10,787 nt of DNA from Bacillota bacterium (GCA_023435025.1 JAEYSE010000054.1:1-10787), one strand, 5' to 3'; positions 1 to 5,803 are shown, numbered from the stretch's first letter. A program made the numbers and translations. The notes: generated by a model not told the origin, from the letters alone.

Positions 1-92
1 GGCGCAATGATATTCACCGATATGATTGAAATCACGGCCATGAATAATGCGAACTCCTTTTTGTTGCGCGGCAGCTTTTTGTAAAACTCCAT
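1..92 (-). CDS. N-terminal part of a small DUF2798-like membrane protein (partial)
   Basis: The gene runs off the left edge, so only the first 30 codons are visible. The start at 90-92 is chosen because GGAGG lies 5 nt upstream (98-102); two further in-frame ATGs at 102-104 and 108-110 lack a comparable site. The peptide begins with a basic stretch containing LPRNKKE, then a hydrophobic segment rich in Ile, Val and Ser from about residue 14. A short basic N-terminus followed at once by a membrane helix, with the LPRNKKE signature, resembles DUF2798 proteins, small two-helix membrane proteins of unknown function. The family call rests on memory of this motif and on very little sequence. A hairpin with a T-rich flank lies in its probable 5' leader. 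Confidence 0.55.
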   Translation of the reverse strand, partial: MEFYKKLPRNKKEFALFMAVISIISVNIIA

Positions 93-126
93 TGTATCCT
101 CCATGTTCATTTAGGCGCAAAAGAAA

Positions 127-152
127 GCACGGGACTTAGAAAAGTCTCGTGC
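127..152 (-). terminator. Terminator-like hairpin in the leader of the left-edge gene
   Basis: Arms 127-137 and 142-152 form an 11-bp stem with one G.U pair around a 4-nt AGAA loop. Read on the minus strand the stem is followed by TTTCTTTT, as in an intrinsic terminator. It lies between a TATAAT -10-like hexamer (159-164, minus) and the start of the gene at 92. It may be an attenuator or a 5' stabilising hairpin of that gene rather than the end of another transcript. No ligand-binding motif was recognised. Confidence 0.5.
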
Positions 153-194
153 TGAACCATTATACGCACCAGTATTTTTTTATATTTTAGCACT

Positions 195-317
195 AAAGAC
201 CACAGGGAAGCAAGAGATGAAATAGATAGCCTCGTCACCTTGCTGTACTACGCCATCGGCGTACGCGCTGTCACCTCCACCGACGCTATGACCGTGCATG
301 ATTGCTTCGATAGATAA
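195..317 (+). other. Possible gene remnant or unassigned ORF segment
   Basis: This stretch is open on the plus strand and ends in TAA at 315-317, inside the inverted repeat at 302-335. The peptide includes EIDSLVTLLYYAIGVRAV and uses GC-ending codons like the real genes around it, but no ATG with a ribosome binding site precedes it. The opposite strand is also open: a 39-codon ORF from ATG 297-299 to TAA 180-182, likewise without a ribosome binding site. I recognise neither product. It could be a decayed gene end, a small repeat element, or chance. Confidence 0.25.
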
Positions 318-335
318 AATTATCTATCGAAGCAA
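302..335. repeat. Perfect 34-bp inverted repeat
   Basis: Arms TTGCTTCGATAGATAA (302-317) and its exact reverse complement (320-335) are separated by two bases (AA). Neither side has a T-tract, so it is not a normal terminator. It may be a regulator operator, the end of a miniature mobile element, or an RNA hairpin. It lies in the gene-poor gap between the left-edge gene and the proS terminator. Confidence 0.7.
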
Positions 336-383
336 ACTTATTATTGGAGATATCGATTTTTAAAGAAGTTAGTGGATAGTTCT

Positions 384-421
384 ATCCCCGAAACACTTCA
401 CCAAGTGTTTCGGGGATTTTT
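384..421. terminator. Intrinsic terminator downstream of proS
   Basis: A perfect 15-bp stem (384-398 with 403-417) closes a CACC loop. The T-run lies on the plus-strand side (417-421); on the minus side the stem is followed by AGAACTATCC, which is T-poor. It starts 14 nt past the proS stop codon, so it very probably ends proS transcripts, and it could also stop plus-strand transcription entering proS from the left. Confidence 0.75.
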
Positions 422-430
422 CATTATACC

Positions 431-2152
431 TTACTCCCCCACGTTCCCCATCAACTCCTGCACGAGCTCCAGCACCGCGTCTGCAGCCTCGGCAACCGGC
501 ACCTTGCGGCTGACTTTCTTATCCCGCGTAGAAAGCTCAATGCAGCCCTCCTTCATGTTGCGGGGGCTGACTACCACGCGGACAGGCACGCCCAGTAAAT
601 CCGCGTCGGAGAACATCACGCCGGCACTCACCGCGCGGTCGTCATACACCACTTCCAGGCCTTTGCGCTGCAGCGTCTGGTAAAGTACGTCCGCAAGCAC
701 ATGCGCTTCCACATCATCCGCGCGCACGCAGCACAGGTGTACCTGCCAGGGGGCGATGGAAATCGGCCAGATGGGGCCGTAATCGTCATGATGCACCTCG
801 CAGACGGAAGCAGCCAAGCGCCCCACGCCGATGCCGTAGCAACCCATGATGGGGTGACGGAGCGTGCCGTCCTTGTCAAGGTACTGCATGCCCATGGATT
901 TTGAATATTTTACGCCAAGCTGGAATATGTTGCCCACCTCAATGCCCCGGGAAACCGAGATCGCGTGTTTGCCGCAAACCGGGCAGACGCCGCCCTCCTT
1001 CGCCTTCGCGAAGTCCTGATAGGTCACTTTTCCGCAATCGCGTTCGAGCTGCACGCCGGTATAGTGGTATTCCTCTTTGTTCGCGCCGCAGCAAAGATTG
1101 CCCGCGTTTTCAAGAGATTTGTCAAAGAGTACCGTCGCGTTCGTCTTCAGGTTGTAAGGCCCGATATAGCCCGCATGGAGGCCAGAGTCCGGCGTGATGA
1201 CGGCGGGATGGATATCCCCCACCACATTCGTCAGCTTCGTTTCGTTCACTTCCAAATCACCACGGATAAAGAGCAGCACATAGCTGTCGTCCGCGTTCCG
1301 CTGGTAGACAACCGCTTTCATGGAGTGGTCTGTGGGGAGCTTGAGGAAATTGCATACATCCTCTATCGTCTGCTGGTGCGGGGTATGTACGAGCCTCGCC
1401 TCCTCCAGCATCTCCGGCATTTCGTTATGAATGATGCTTTCCGCCGTCTCCATATTGGCACGGTAACCACACTCGTTGCAGAGCACGATTGTATCCTCGC
1501 CCACCGGCGTCAGCAGCATAAACTCATGGGAGACGCTGCCGCCCATCATGCCGCTGTCAGACAGCACGGAGACGACCTCCGGAATACCGGCCCGGGCGAA
1601 TATGCGTTCATACGCGTGCAGGCACTTTTCATAATATTGCTCCAAATCCTCCTGGGAGGTATGGAAGGAGTACGCGTCCTTCATGGTGAACTCGCGTACG
1701 CGGATTAATCCCCCGCGCGGGCGGGCCTCGTCGCGAAATTTCGTCTGGATCTGGTAGATCATGAACGGGTATTTCACATAGCTCTGGCCGTATTCGCGCA
1801 CCAGCTGCACTGCGGCTTCCTCATGCGTCATGCCTAATACCATGGGGCTGCCGTTTCTGTCTTTCATGCGCATCAGCTCGCTGCCCACGCTTGTGAACCT
1901 GCCGGATTCCTCCCACAGGCTGCCGGGCAGCACCACGGGGAAAAGAACCTCCTGCCCGTCGATCGCATCCATTTCCTCCCGGATAATCTGCTCAATCTTA
2001 CGGGTGATCCGCTTGAGCGGCGTATACAGAGAGAATATGCCGTTCGCGACATACTTCATGTAGCCGCCGCGCAGCATCAGCGCGTGGCTGTCTATTACGC
2101 AGTCCGACGGACGCTCCTTAAAGCGCTCCCCCACCAGCCGGTCGATTTTCAT
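431..2152 (-). CDS. proS: Prolyl-tRNA synthetase, bacterial type with INS editing domain
   Basis: Class II synthetase that charges tRNA-Pro with proline in the cytoplasm. The 573 residues match the usual length of the bacterial type (about 570). Visible landmarks are the motif 1 region with LPGSLWEESGRF (75-86), motif 2 with FRDEARPRGGLIRVREF (139-155), and motif 3 with GIGVGRL (440-446). The editing (INS, YbaK-like) insertion lies at about 225-395, with Lys279 in SMKAVVY at the position of the editing lysine known from E. coli. CxxC pairs at 225-228 and 390-393 bracket the insertion and may bind zinc or be structural. The anticodon-binding domain is at about 465-573. The start is fixed by GAGGAGG just upstream. 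Expression is controlled by the T-box leader at 2180-2456. Confidence 0.97.
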   Translation of the reverse strand: MKIDRLVGERFKERPSDCVIDSHALMLRGGYMKYVANGIFSLYTPLKRITRKIEQIIREEMDAIDGQEVLFPVVLPGSLWEESGRFTSVGSELMRMKDRNGSPMVLGMTHEEAAVQLVREYGQSYVKYPFMIYQIQTKFRDEARPRGGLIRVREFTMKDAYSFHTSQEDLEQYYEKCLHAYERIFARAGIPEVVSVLSDSGMMGGSVSHEFMLLTPVGEDTIVLCNECGYRANMETAESIIHNEMPEMLEEARLVHTPHQQTIEDVCNFLKLPTDHSMKAVVYQRNADDSYVLLFIRGDLEVNETKLTNVVGDIHPAVITPDSGLHAGYIGPYNLKTNATVLFDKSLENAGNLCCGANKEEYHYTGVQLERDCGKVTYQDFAKAKEGGVCPVCGKHAISVSRGIEVGNIFQLGVKYSKSMGMQYLDKDGTLRHPIMGCYGIGVGRLAASVCEVHHDDYGPIWPISIAPWQVHLCCVRADDVEAHVLADVLYQTLQRKGLEVVYDDRAVSAGVMFSDADLLGVPVRVVVSPRNMKEGCIELSTRDKKVSRKVPVAEAADAVLELVQELMGNVGE

Positions 2153-2179
2153 ATCGTTTGCCTCCTCAAATTTCAGTGA

Positions 2180-2214
2180 AAATAAAAACGCCCCAAGCGA
2201 TTTCGCTTAGGGCG
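2180..2214 (-). terminator. T-box terminator of proS
   Basis: On the minus strand CGCCCTAAGCGA pairs with TCGCTTGGGGCG around a short AA loop, followed by TTTTTATTTT. It competes with the antiterminator formed by the T-box core just upstream. It lies about 20 nt before the proS ribosome binding site. Confidence 0.9.
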
Positions 2215-2456
2215 AACCTTTTTCGGTCCGCGGTACCACCTAAATTCAGAGAATATCTCTGCTCTCACGCGTACATCAATACGCTTCCCCTGTGACGGAG
2301 GGAGTCCGGCGGGCCTTATTGGAATCTCTTCGTTACGGTCCGCAGCTCCAAGACGGGTTCCGCATGGGCTCCTGAAGATTTGCACCAACCATCTTCTCTC
2401 TAAAAGGTTCCGTATGCGTACTGGTTCTTTTCATCGCTTTTCTTTATGCAATTCGT
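2180..2456 (-). promoter_or_regulatory. T-box riboswitch (tRNA-Pro sensing) leader of proS
   Basis: Read on the minus strand, the leader carries the T-box core AGGTGGTACCGCGG (2241-2228), whose UGGU pairs with the uncharged tRNA acceptor end. Stem I is recognisable: AGTA (2422-2419) faces GAA (2360-2358) across an internal loop of the loop E type, closed by CGCAT (2418-2414) with ATGCG (2365-2361) and by AAGA (2429-2426) with TCTT (2353-2350). The triplet directly after GAA is CCC (2357-2355), a proline codon, which agrees with the gene controlled. The AGAGAG and GGTTGGTG stretch (2400-2382) belongs to the distal part of stem I. The leader ends in the terminator at 2180-2214. Confidence 0.95.
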
Positions 2457-2461
2457 AAGTT

Positions 2462-2490
2462 AGAATAGCAAATACGGCGCATAAAGTCAA
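2462..2490 (-). promoter_or_regulatory. Sigma-A-like promoter of the proS T-box transcript
   Basis: On the minus strand: -35 TTGACT (2490-2485), 17-nt spacer, -10 TATTCT (2467-2462). The predicted transcript start is near 2456, directly before stem I of the T-box. The -35 hexamer abuts the -35 hexamer of the divergent tyrS promoter. Confidence 0.8.
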
Positions 2491-2519
2491 TTGACAGATG
2501 CTAGATTTCCTGCTATAGT
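2491..2519 (+). promoter_or_regulatory. Sigma-A-like promoter of tyrS
   Basis: -35 TTGACA (2491-2496), 17-nt spacer, -10 TATAGT (2514-2519). The predicted start is near 2526, which gives a leader of about 190 nt before tyrS and 20 nt before the leader peptide start. It is divergent from the proS promoter with no base between the two -35 boxes. Confidence 0.85.
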
Positions 2520-2545
2520 ATGCACAATCTTCCGGGGGGTGCCCT

Positions 2546-2635
2546 ATGCACGGTTTTATCAGGACAATCGCTTCCTCTTACGAGTCTGTTTCTTACTATT
2601 ACGGAAACAGGCTTGGGTTGCTGTTGCCTTTGTAG
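2546..2635 (+). CDS. Tyrosine-rich leader peptide of tyrS (attenuation peptide)
   Basis: A 29-codon ORF (ATG 2546-2548, TAG 2633-2635) lies wholly within the tyrS leader and in a different frame from tyrS. Its middle reads YESVSYYY: Tyr codons at 2579, 2594, 2597 and 2600, the last three consecutive (residues 17-19). The sequence GGGGGTG, 4 nt before the ATG, can pair with the 16S anti-Shine-Dalgarno end, with one G.U pair. The three consecutive Tyr codons are exactly the 9-nt loop of a 10-13 bp hairpin (2581-2593 with 2603-2615). A ribosome stalled there for lack of Tyr-tRNA would break that hairpin and free the antiterminator strand. The product itself probably has no function. The role is inferred from architecture, by analogy with trpL and with pheM upstream of E. 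coli pheST. Confidence 0.8.
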   Translation: MHGFIRTIASSYESVSYYYGNRLGLLLPL

Positions 2636-2664
2636 AACCCTACTCAGGTGTCTGGCGGCTCAAG
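2612..2664 (+). promoter_or_regulatory. Predicted antiterminator helix of the tyrS attenuator
   Basis: Bases 2612-2623 can pair with 2653-2664 in 12 consecutive pairs, 7 Watson-Crick and 5 G.U. The downstream strand is almost the whole left arm of the terminator (2655-2666), so the two helices exclude each other. The upstream strand begins where the Tyr-codon hairpin ends (2603-2615), so that hairpin and the antiterminator compete as well. A ribosome finishing the peptide at 2633-2635 would cover part of 2612-2623 and favour termination. Pairings were worked out by hand, without energies; the many G.U pairs make this the weakest helix. Confidence 0.6.
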
Positions 2665-2690
2665 GCAAATGCTTTGGGCCGCTTTTTATT
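2655..2690 (+). terminator. Intrinsic terminator (attenuator) in the tyrS leader
   Basis: Arms 2655-2666 and 2671-2682 form a 12-bp stem with two G.U pairs around AAAT, followed by TTTTTATT (2683-2690). It lies between the leader peptide and the tyrS ribosome binding site, so readthrough is needed for tyrS expression from the upstream promoter. Confidence 0.88.
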
Positions 2691-2715
2691 TGCTTATGAA
2701 CAGAAAGGAGGAACA

Positions 2716-3882
2716 ATGGAACAGGATGAATTACTGGCCCTTATCAAGCGCGACGCGGTGGATATTTACTCCTATGAAGGCTTGCGGGAACGCCTCAACA
2801 GCAATCGGCCGTTGAAAATCAAGCTGGGCGCGGATCCTTCAAGGCCGGACCTGCACCTGGGGCATTCGGTGGTGCTCAGAAAGTTAAGGCTGCTGCAGGA
2901 CGCGGGGCTTGAAATTATATTTGTGATCGGGGATTTTACCGGCATGATCGGCGACCCTTCCGGCAGGAGCAAGACGCGTCCGCCGCTGACATTCGAGCAA
3001 ACGCGGGAGAACGGGCAAAGCTACTTCGAACAGGTGACAAAAATACTTGATCCGGAAAAAACGAAAATCTCCTACAATTCGGAATGGCTTAGTAAACTAA
3101 GCTTTGCGGACGTGCTGGCCCTTGCGGGAAAATATACGCTTGCGGGCATTCTGGAGCGGGATGATTTTAAAAACCGTTACACAGCGTTGCAGCCCATAGG
3201 TTTGCACGAGCTCTTTTACCCCCTGATGCAGGGGTACGATTCCGTGGCGCTGATCGCCGATATCGAGGTGGGCGGCACGGACCAGACGTTCAACCTTTTG
3301 GTCGGGCGCGCGCTGCAAAAGGATTACGGGCAGACGCCGCAGGAGGTTATCACGTTCCCGCTGCTGCCGGGGCTGGACGGCGTGGAAAAAATGAGCAAAT
3401 CGCTTGGCAACTACATCGGCATCAGCGAGCCAGCGAGCGTGATGTTTGAAAAATGCATGCGCGTGCCGGATCACATATTGGGCGACTATTTCCGGCTGAC
3501 GACGGACATCGCCTCTGAAATATATGTTCCTTTGATGGAGGAAAACATGCATCAAGCGCACTTCCTCTTTGCCCGGGAAATTGTAACGTTCTACCATGGA
3601 GCGCCTGCCGTGGAGGATGCGGAAGGGCGTTACCTGTCAATCGCCTCGGGCAGCGCGCCCGAACAGATGGAAACGCTCTTCATCTCGCAGGAAGGCGTTT
3701 CAATACTGGAGCTTTTGAAACTTGCGGGTTTTGCATCCTCAAATTCCGAAGCCAGGCGGCTTATTGTAGGGAAAGGCGTCAAGTTTAACGGCGAAACCGT
3801 ATCCGATATCGATTTGATCGTACGGACGAGCGGCGTATTGCGCCGGGGAAAAAATAAATTCAAACGCGTGGCGTTTGAATAA
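2716..3882 (+). CDS. tyrS: Tyrosyl-tRNA synthetase
   Basis: Class I synthetase that activates tyrosine and charges tRNA-Tyr. The 388 residues contain the nucleotide-binding HLGH (47-50) after KLGADPSRPDLHLGH, the conserved GDFTGMIGDPSGRSKTRPPL stretch (72-91), the second signature KMSKS (225-229), and a C-terminal S4 RNA-binding domain (about 329-370). These features fit the TyrZ-like subgroup of bacterial TyrRS. The start at 2716 follows AAGGAGG at 5-nt spacing. The reading frame is open upstream to 2491, but that stretch is the leader and is not expected to be translated in this frame. A terminator follows at 3918. Confidence 0.97.
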   Translation: MEQDELLALIKRDAVDIYSYEGLRERLNSNRPLKIKLGADPSRPDLHLGHSVVLRKLRLLQDAGLEIIFVIGDFTGMIGDPSGRSKTRPPLTFEQTRENGQSYFEQVTKILDPEKTKISYNSEWLSKLSFADVLALAGKYTLAGILERDDFKNRYTALQPIGLHELFYPLMQGYDSVALIADIEVGGTDQTFNLLVGRALQKDYGQTPQEVITFPLLPGLDGVEKMSKSLGNYIGISEPASVMFEKCMRVPDHILGDYFRLTTDIASEIYVPLMEENMHQAHFLFAREIVTFYHGAPAVEDAEGRYLSIASGSAPEQMETLFISQEGVSILELLKLAGFASSNSEARRLIVGKGVKFNGETVSDIDLIVRTSGVLRRGKNKFKRVAFE

Positions 3883-3917
3883 GGCGAATAGCTGCATAAA
3901 AAGCAACTTTATCCATT

Positions 3918-3949
3918 GCCCGCCCTTTATTCGGCGGGCTTCATTTTTT
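3918..3949 (+). terminator. Intrinsic terminator of tyrS
   Basis: GCCCGCC (3918-3924) pairs with GGCGGGC (3933-3939) around an 8-nt loop, followed by TTCATTTTTT. The hairpin overlaps the 3' end of the convergent small gene: that gene's stop codon (3927-3929) lies in the loop. Confidence 0.85.
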
Positions 3950-4100
3950 CCTCATGGAATTGGTCTGAAACAATATGCAACGTTGGTTCCGCGGATTCCA
4001 TATATGTATCTTCCATATTGCGTTGCACTGCCTCGAGGCTTTCAATGGTAGCGGATATGGTGTTGTAAAGCGCGTAATACATTGCCTTGAAATCCGGCAT
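3927..4100 (-). CDS. Small conserved clostridial protein of unknown function (57 aa)
   Basis: A short gene convergent with tyrS. The peptide begins MPDFKAMYYALYNTISATIE, continues through EAVQRNMEDTY and ends in an acidic tail. It has no cysteines, signal peptide or membrane segment and looks largely helical. I recall short clostridial hypothetical proteins of the same pattern (MxDFKxMY..., then an E/QR..EDxY stretch), but no function is known to me. AGGGAG lies 8 nt before the chosen ATG at 4100; an ATG two codons upstream (4106) is nearer to it. A promoter with TTGATT and an extended TGCTATAAT lies directly upstream, and a small hairpin (CTCCG, ATAA, CGGAG) precedes the ribosome binding site. 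A good promoter, a plausible ribosome binding site and protein-like composition support a real gene. Confidence 0.75.
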   Translation of the reverse strand: MPDFKAMYYALYNTISATIESLEAVQRNMEDTYMESAEPTLHIVSDQFHEEKMKPAE

Positions 4101-4130
4101 GAACATCGCTCCCTCTCCGTTATCGGAGCA

Positions 4131-4159
4131 ATTATAGCATGATCTCTTTGGAGAATCAA
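4131..4159 (-). promoter_or_regulatory. Promoter of the 57-aa small gene
   Basis: On the minus strand: -35 TTGATT (4159-4154), 17-nt spacer, -10 TATAAT (4136-4131) preceded by TGC, an extended -10. The predicted start is about 25 nt before the start codon. Confidence 0.75.
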
Positions 4160-4182
4160 TTCACAATATGATAATTTCTAAC

Positions 4183-4202
4183 AAAAAGGGCCAACTTGTG
4201 GC
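4183..4202 (-). terminator. Weak terminator candidate downstream of the GrpB gene
   Basis: On the minus strand GCCA and TGGC flank a 5-nt loop, followed by CC and five T. The 4-bp stem is short, so GrpB transcripts may read on toward the small gene's promoter. Confidence 0.3.
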
Positions 4203-4264
4203 AATTGGAAATAAGCCGTATCGGTTTGGAAGCTGTTCGTCAGCTATGGGGATTCAATAACTCT

Positions 4265-4804
4265 CTACCTATTCTCCGGCAGCTCGCCTGACGACTTCCA
4301 ATACCAAAGCAACGCTTCGCGCTCCAATTTCTTAACAAAAGCGTCCTTTCCATCGCAATAGGCTTCGATATCCGCCGGGAATTGTTTTGCAAGCCCGGCT
4401 TTTAGCGCAGAGTACTCTTCCCGTACAGTAGGAAACGCCCGTAAGTATGCGCAAAACGCGACGTGCCGGAGTATGGCGTAGGCATTGTCGCACTGGAATG
4501 CATGGATATGGTGCGTACGCCGATCCCCTCCTTTTCGGTAGAACCGTCTACCGGGGATGCCGTACTCGCCCATGGGTTCATACCCAAGCGCCACAAATGC
4601 AGAATGATACGCGTCAAGCTTTTGAATATCCTTTACCACCGGCATCATATCAATAACTGGTTTCGCCTGTATGCCGGGTACGGCTGTACTGCCGATATGG
4701 AATACACGTACCAGCTCGTCCCCCAATGCTTCCTGAATGCGCCCCGCTTCCTCAAGGAACATCTGCTTCCATTCTGCCCGATACGGCACCACTTTCACAA
4801 TCAT
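4265..4804 (-). CDS. GrpB family (UPF0157) protein
   Basis: A 179-residue protein with the hallmark HIGSTAVPGIQAKPVIDMM stretch (36-54) and the later HHIHAF (98-103), both typical of the GrpB/UPF0157 family. The family has a nucleotidyltransferase-like fold; it occurs alone or fused to dephospho-CoA kinase, and its biochemical role is not firmly established. The start at 4804 has GGGGAGG 7 nt upstream. A start 14 codons earlier is open but has no ribosome binding site and would put the GGGGAGG inside the gene. It stands alone: upstream is a divergent intergenic region, and downstream lies an independently promoted small gene. Confidence 0.93.
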   Translation of the reverse strand: MIVKVVPYRAEWKQMFLEEAGRIQEALGDELVRVFHIGSTAVPGIQAKPVIDMMPVVKDIQKLDAYHSAFVALGYEPMGEYGIPGRRFYRKGGDRRTHHIHAFQCDNAYAILRHVAFCAYLRAFPTVREEYSALKAGLAKQFPADIEAYCDGKDAFVKKLEREALLWYWKSSGELPENR

Positions 4805-5133
4805 TATTACGCCTCCCCTGCTGGTTCCACAATGTTTACATGCCAATGCGCATTATTCTTTCGACGAGTTATATGTTATCTTCGTATAAGAGTACGCTTT
4901 GGACTAAAGTCTATATTGCAATTTGTATTGAATAAAGGCAACAACCAATAAAAAATATATTTTGTTAAAAAATTCACCAAATCGCCGAGAAGATGCTATA
5001 ATAGTCGCATGTCGTAATATGCGGATACCGCATATATGAAAAAACAAAAAACATTGGGCTACGACTCAATTATTTCCCGGAAAATGACGATATATGGAAG
5101 TACTTCGCCATGATGCGGGAAAGAGGAAACGCT
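4805..5133. other. Divergent intergenic region between the GrpB gene and the phosphoesterase
   Basis: This 329-bp AT-rich stretch holds the phosphoesterase promoter (4973-5002) and its leader hairpin (5017-5035). No convincing promoter for the GrpB gene was seen on the minus strand; TATAAC- and TATACG-like hexamers near 4870-4888 lack good -35 partners. A 25-codon ORF (5036-5113) lacks a ribosome binding site and is not called. Confidence 0.5.
4973..5002 (+). promoter_or_regulatory. Promoter of the phosphoesterase gene
   Basis: -10 TATAAT (4997-5002) is preceded by TGC (extended -10), with a weak -35 TTCACC (4973-4978) at an 18-nt spacing. The predicted start near 5009 gives a leader of about 125 nt. 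That leader includes a perfect 8-bp hairpin with an ATA loop at 5017-5035, and then an A-rich stretch. Confidence 0.7.
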
Positions 5134-5616
5134 ATGAAAGTGCTTGTATTTTCGGATTCTCATACTGACGTTACCACCATGGACGATGCTATCCTGAACG
5201 AACAGCCCCAGATGGTGCTGCATTTGGGTGACCATTACGGAGACGCGCTGACATTAAGGGACCATTACCCCTGTATTCCCATGCATTTTGTTATGGGCAA
5301 TACGGATTTTTTCAGCTCCGGTGATACGGAACAGGTGTTGAAGGTACATGGCCACTGCCTGTACATGACTCACGGTCATCTCTTTAATGTCAAAAACGGC
5401 CTCAATACCATATACCTCAAGGGGCGCTCCGTCAACGCGGACATCGTACTTTTTGGCCATACGCATGTCCCGCTCAATGAGGAGGAACAGGGGTATACAT
5501 TGTTTAACCCCGGTTCCTGCAATCACTATGCGCATGGCCGGGCAAAGCCGACCTACGGACGGATCACATTCACGCCAACCGGCTATGATTGCCGCATTGT
5601 GGAGGCCCGGGCGTAA
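5134..5616 (+). CDS. YfcE/MJ0936-type metallophosphoesterase
   Basis: A 160-residue single-domain calcineurin-like phosphoesterase of the YfcE/MJ0936 group, which hydrolyses phosphodiesters or phosphomonoesters with divalent metals. The metal-binding motifs appear in order: D8-x-H10 (SDSH), G32-D33 (HLGDH), G55-N56-T57-D58, H80 in MTHGH, and G108-H109-T110-H111. The physiological substrate cannot be told from sequence. The start at 5134 is chosen for the AGAGGA 6 nt upstream; an in-frame ATG at 5110 would put that site inside the gene. The gene is single, with its own promoter and a strong terminator. Confidence 0.93.
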   Translation: MKVLVFSDSHTDVTTMDDAILNEQPQMVLHLGDHYGDALTLRDHYPCIPMHFVMGNTDFFSSGDTEQVLKVHGHCLYMTHGHLFNVKNGLNTIYLKGRSVNADIVLFGHTHVPLNEEEQGYTLFNPGSCNHYAHGRAKPTYGRITFTPTGYDCRIVEARA

Positions 5617-5645
5617 AGCGGACTTTTATTGAGGAAACGGCAGGA

Positions 5646-5670
5646 AAGCCGCGCATATGCGCGGCTTTTT
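5646..5670 (+). terminator. Intrinsic terminator of the phosphoesterase gene
   Basis: A perfect 22-bp palindrome (5646-5667, arms AAGCCGCGCAT and ATGCGCGGCTT) runs into five T. The A run on the left arm is too short for efficient termination on the minus strand. Confidence 0.88.
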
Positions 5671-5693
5671 GGCGCAACGCGGGTTTTGACGGG

Positions 5694-5721
5694 TTGCATC
5701 TGGGAGGAATCCTGATAGAAT
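5694..5721 (+). promoter_or_regulatory. Candidate promoter of the GNAT gene
   Basis: -35 TTGCAT (5694-5699), 16-nt spacer, -10 TAGAAT (5716-5721) preceded by TGA (extended -10). It lies about 80 nt before the start codon and just after the upstream terminator. Confidence 0.6.
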
Positions 5722-5803
5722 AGCGGTAACCGAATAAAAAGAACCGTCATAGATTGCCGGCATACGCTATGAAAGGCTTTTGTTGTATTTGAAAGGGAAC
5801 GAT

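Noticed and set aside
965..1708. Long plus-strand ORF of 247 codons inside proS
   Set aside because: It is an antisense shadow of the well-supported proS, with no ribosome binding site and no recognisable domain.
2520..2700. A T-box in the tyrS leader
   Set aside because: No match to the GGTGGNACCGCG core and no AGTA/GAA specifier loop was found; the G-rich stretch at 2534-2540 fits a ribosome binding site for the leader peptide instead.
2491..2715. N-terminal extension of TyrRS by 75 codons in frame upstream of 2716
   Set aside because: It begins on the -35 box of the promoter, runs through the attenuator, and lies before a strong AAGGAGG ribosome binding site at the true start; TyrRS family proteins begin near 2716.
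3941..4159. 72-codon minus-strand ORF overlapping the small gene in another frame
   Set aside because: It starts within the promoter of the 57-aa gene, has no ribosome binding site, and lacks protein-like conservation signals; the 57-codon frame has both promoter and ribosome binding site.
4463..4951. 162-codon plus-strand ORF opposite the GrpB gene
   Set aside because: It is an antisense shadow of a gene with clear GrpB motifs and a good start.
5036..5113. A 25-codon leader ORF before the phosphoesterase
   Set aside because: It has no ribosome binding site, its start lies directly after the hairpin, and its composition (KKQK start) shows no regulatory codon run.
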